A stretch of 64,000 nucleotides of DNA from assembly GCF_042675705.1 (NCBI RefSeq), contig NZ_JBHTJJ010000005.1; one strand, given 5' to 3'. Positions 62,104-64,000 of the stretch are shown in pieces (within the stretch, counting starts at the first letter, position 1; every line of letters starts with the position of its first letter). Under the pieces are notes generated by a model. That model was not told where the DNA came from. It made no database searches and was given only the letters and a program-made list of their open reading frames with translations. The DNA is from Ruegeria arenilitoris. GTDB taxonomy: Bacteria; Pseudomonadota; Alphaproteobacteria; Rhodobacterales; Rhodobacteraceae. The position numbers and the translations under genes are program-made.

Positions 62104-63009
62104 TTACCCTTTGCCCTTGGTCTTGGTGGCTCCGGCTTTTGCGTTCTTTTCCAGGAACTCGATCATCTTTCCGGCAATATCCAGACCCGTGGCTTTTTCC
62201 ACGCCCTCCAGACCCGGCGAGGAATTGACCTCCATCACCACAGCGCCGTGGTTGGCGCGCAGCATGTCGACGCCGCAGGCATTCAGACCCATCGACTTGG
62301 CCGCGCGAACGGCCGTTGCACGCTCTTCCGGTGTCAGTTTGACCACCTTGGCCGAACCGCCGCGGTGCAGGTTCGAGCGGAAATCGCCCTCCGCACCGGT
62401 GCGTTTCATCGCAGCGACAACCTTGCCGCCCACCACGATGGCCCGAATGTCGGTTCCGCCGGCTTCCTTGATGAACTCCTGCAGCAGGATGTTCACACCG
62501 GCACCGCGGAACGCCTCGACAACCGATTTGGCGGACCGGTCCGTATCGGCCAGAACCACACCGATGCCTTGCGTCCCTTCCAGCAGCTTGATGACGATGG
62601 GCGCGCCACCGGCCAGTCTCAGCACCTCGTCGGTCTGTTTGGGGTCGTGAGCAAAGGTTGTGACGGGCAGGCCGACACCGTCGCGGGCCAGCAACTGCAT
62701 CGACCGCAGCTTGTCGCGCGACCGACCGATGGCAACGCTTTCGTTCAACGGGTAGACACCCATCATTTCGAACTGACGCAGCACTGCGGTTCCGTAGAAG
62801 GTGACCGAGGCACCGATCCGCGGAATCACCGCGTCATATCCGGTCAGCTTTTCGCCGTTGTAATAGATCTCGGGGCGACGGGTTGCGATGTTCATGTAGC
62901 ACCGCAGGGTGTCGATGATGTCGAGCTGATGCCCACGCTCCTCGGCCGCTTCCTTGAGGCGGCGGTGCGTGTACAGGTTGGCATTGCGCGCCAGCATGGC
63001 AATCTTCAT
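62104..63009 (-). CDS. rimK: Alpha-L-glutamate ligase RimK
   Basis: 301 aa. ATP-grasp ligase: GASVTFYGTAVLRQFEMMG, VIKLLEGTQGIGVVL, FIKEAGGTDIRAIVVGGKVVAAMKR, and metal site VVMEVNSSPGLEGVEKATG. Adds glutamate residues to ribosomal protein S6 or makes poly-glutamate. The C-terminus ends in Lys-rich GATKTKGKG. Start overlaps the stop of the RimB-like gene (ATGA), so the two proteins are produced together, consistent with add-and-trim chemistry. Confidence 0.93.
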   Translation of the reverse strand: MKIAMLARNANLYTHRRLKEAAEERGHQLDIIDTLRCYMNIATRRPEIYYNGEKLTGYDAVIPRIGASVTFYGTAVLRQFEMMGVYPLNESVAIGRSRDKLRSMQLLARDGVGLPVTTFAHDPKQTDEVLRLAGGAPIVIKLLEGTQGIGVVLADTDRSAKSVVEAFRGAGVNILLQEFIKEAGGTDIRAIVVGGKVVAAMKRTGAEGDFRSNLHRGGSAKVVKLTPEERATAVRAAKSMGLNACGVDMLRANHGAVVMEVNSSPGLEGVEKATGLDIAGKMIEFLEKNAKAGATKTKGKG

Positions 63010-63491
63010 GACAAATCCCCTTTGTCCTGGTGTTTTGATTTGCCGCGCAACAGATGCGCGCGCTTGGTGTGAACGGCGATCGCGTGGTTCTTCAGCGCCG
63101 CGCGGCCTACGATCATCTGAAAGGTCATGTTCGTGCGATCCGTCAGAGACAGGTCCAGCGGCCAGGTTTCGTCGCCCAACCGGATGGTGGTTCGGATGAC
63201 GATCCTGTTTTCAGGAATTCCGCTGGTGTTCTTGATGTTGCGCCGTTCCTTGATCGGAGCCTCGATACGGATCATGCCTTCTCCGCCCGGCACTTCCGTC
63301 AGGAAGGACACCCAATGATGTCCGTCCCGTTGAAACCGCCGAATGTCGGTTGCATGCAGCGCTGACGTGCGGGCGCCAGTGTCGATCTTGGCCTTGATGT
63401 CTTTCAATGGCAGGTCGGGAAGGTCGATGTATTCCATCCAACCAATGACTTTCGGCATCTGCGGCTGACCCTTGTCCGATACGTTTGCCAT
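63006..63491 (-). CDS. rimB: RimB-like retropepsin-type zinc/aspartic protease
   Basis: 161 aa from ATG 63491. ATP-dependent-zinc-protease family (retropepsin fold): KAKIDTGARTSALHAT carries the D-T-G-A motif. In Pseudomonas RimB trims glutamates added by RimK to S6; direct coupling to rimK here supports the same role. Starts 2 bp after the mgtE stop. Confidence 0.85.
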   Translation of the reverse strand: MANVSDKGQPQMPKVIGWMEYIDLPDLPLKDIKAKIDTGARTSALHATDIRRFQRDGHHWVSFLTEVPGGEGMIRIEAPIKERRNIKNTSGIPENRIVIRTTIRLGDETWPLDLSLTDRTNMTFQMIVGRAALKNHAIAVHTKRAHLLRGKSKHQDKGDLS

Positions 63492-63493
63492 AA

Positions 63494-64000
63494 TCACACC
63501 AGCCAGGGCATCATAAGGGTTGCAAGGCTCAGCACGAAGAAGAAGCCGGCCATGTCCGTAATCGTGGTCAACAGCGGGCCACTTGCGGCGGCCGGGTCCT
63601 GTCCGATCCGCTTCAACAGCAGAGGAACAACGCCGCCGATGGATACCGCCAGCATCGTGTTGAGTGCCAGCGCAGTACCAATCACCAAACCCAGGGCCGG
63701 ATTGCCTTTCCAGAACCACGCGACCAGCCCGATCAGAATACCCAGCGCGATCCCATTGATGACCCCGACCGAAATCTCCTTGATCCAGACCCGCACGGCA
63801 TCTTGCGGCCGTACCAATCCAAGGCTCAGTTCGCGCATGGTGACGCCGACAGCCTGGTTGCCGGAACAGCCGCTCATGTCCGATACCATAGGCAGGAAGA
63901 TGGCCAGCGCAATCACGGCGGCCAGAGTCTCTTCGTAGGCCGAGATCACGCTGGCCGCGATGATGTTGAGTACGATGTTGGCCGCAAGCCAGGCCAGCCG
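63494..64000 (-). CDS. mgtE: Magnesium transporter MgtE, C-terminal part (cut by window edge)
   Basis: The open frame continues past base 64000; 168 residues of the C-terminal end are seen. Four or five membrane helices of the MgtE pore domain with the conserved LPMVSDMSGCSGNQAVG and NTMLAVSIGGVVPLLL. Would import Mg2+ into the cytosol; N-terminal gating domains lie outside. First visible gene of mgtE-rimB-rimK-aspartoacylase, 2 bp before rimB. Confidence 0.85.
   Translation of the reverse strand, partial: RLAWLAANIVLNIIAASVISAYEETLAAVIALAIFLPMVSDMSGCSGNQAVGVTMRELSLGLVRPQDAVRVWIKEISVGVINGIALGILIGLVAWFWKGNPALGLVIGTALALNTMLAVSIGGVVPLLLKRIGQDPAAASGPLLTTITDMAGFFFVLSLATLMMPWLV

Overview
The window is a gene-dense, GC-rich chromosomal segment of an alphaproteobacterium, most likely of the Roseobacter group (Rhodobacterales). 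Evidence for this is the mix of marine-type catabolism (inositol, glycolate, lysine via saccharopine), the glnK-amtB pair, leu genes split by other genes, and protein families I associate with that group. No rRNA, tRNA, CRISPR array, insertion sequence or phage gene was recognised. Both edges cut genes: an unknown protein on the left and an MgtE-type transporter on the right.

Region by region. 1-6.0 kb (all minus): an unfamiliar, tightly coupled operon of a long coiled-coil protein, a small membrane protein, an unknown 372-aa protein, an AAA ATPase, a possible HEPN-type protein and an unknown protein cut by the edge. Two members have clearly lower GC than the others yet join them through overlapping start/stop codons; this is my best candidate for an undescribed system. 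6.3-10.1 kb: succinate-semialdehyde dehydrogenase, a small heat-shock protein and two tandem exported trypsin-like proteases. 10.2-14.1 kb: glycolate oxidase glcDEF behind a palindromic operator candidate. 14.2-18.2 kb: small membrane and periplasmic proteins, flavodoxin, rlmH, rsfS (with a coupled 18-codon leader ORF) and an MscS channel. 18.5-26.5 kb: leuC, leuD and leuB interrupted by membrane, nuclease-like, epimerase and LysR genes. 26.5-36 kb: a class A PBP, glnK-amtB, an aromatic/aspartate aminotransferase, a sulfurtransferase, and an Xre/cupin regulator divergent from ilvD with two near-identical palindromes between them. 35.7-38.4 kb: an elaborate nested-hairpin element, then a divergent carbohydrate sulfotransferase and branching glycosyltransferase. 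38.4-41.0 kb: lysine catabolism (saccharopine dehydrogenase and aminoadipate-semialdehyde dehydrogenase).

41.2-57.7 kb is a large inositol catabolic locus: a LacI-type regulator, three Gfo/Idh/MocA dehydrogenases, iolC, two IolB-family isomerases, an IolJ-type aldolase, iolD, iolE, an SDR, a VOC protein, a PhyH-type dioxygenase and an inositol-type ABC importer. A palindrome, TTGCAACCGGTTGCAA, occurs exactly or in degenerate form at five places that could control all of its transcription units. The methylmalonate-semialdehyde dehydrogenase (iolA) expected in the pathway is not in the window. 58-61 kb: a three-gene ABC-2 exporter (adaptor, ATPase, permease). 61-64 kb: a leftward operon of mgtE, a RimB-type retropepsin-like protein, rimK and an aspartoacylase-family gene, suggesting glutamate-tail modification and trimming.
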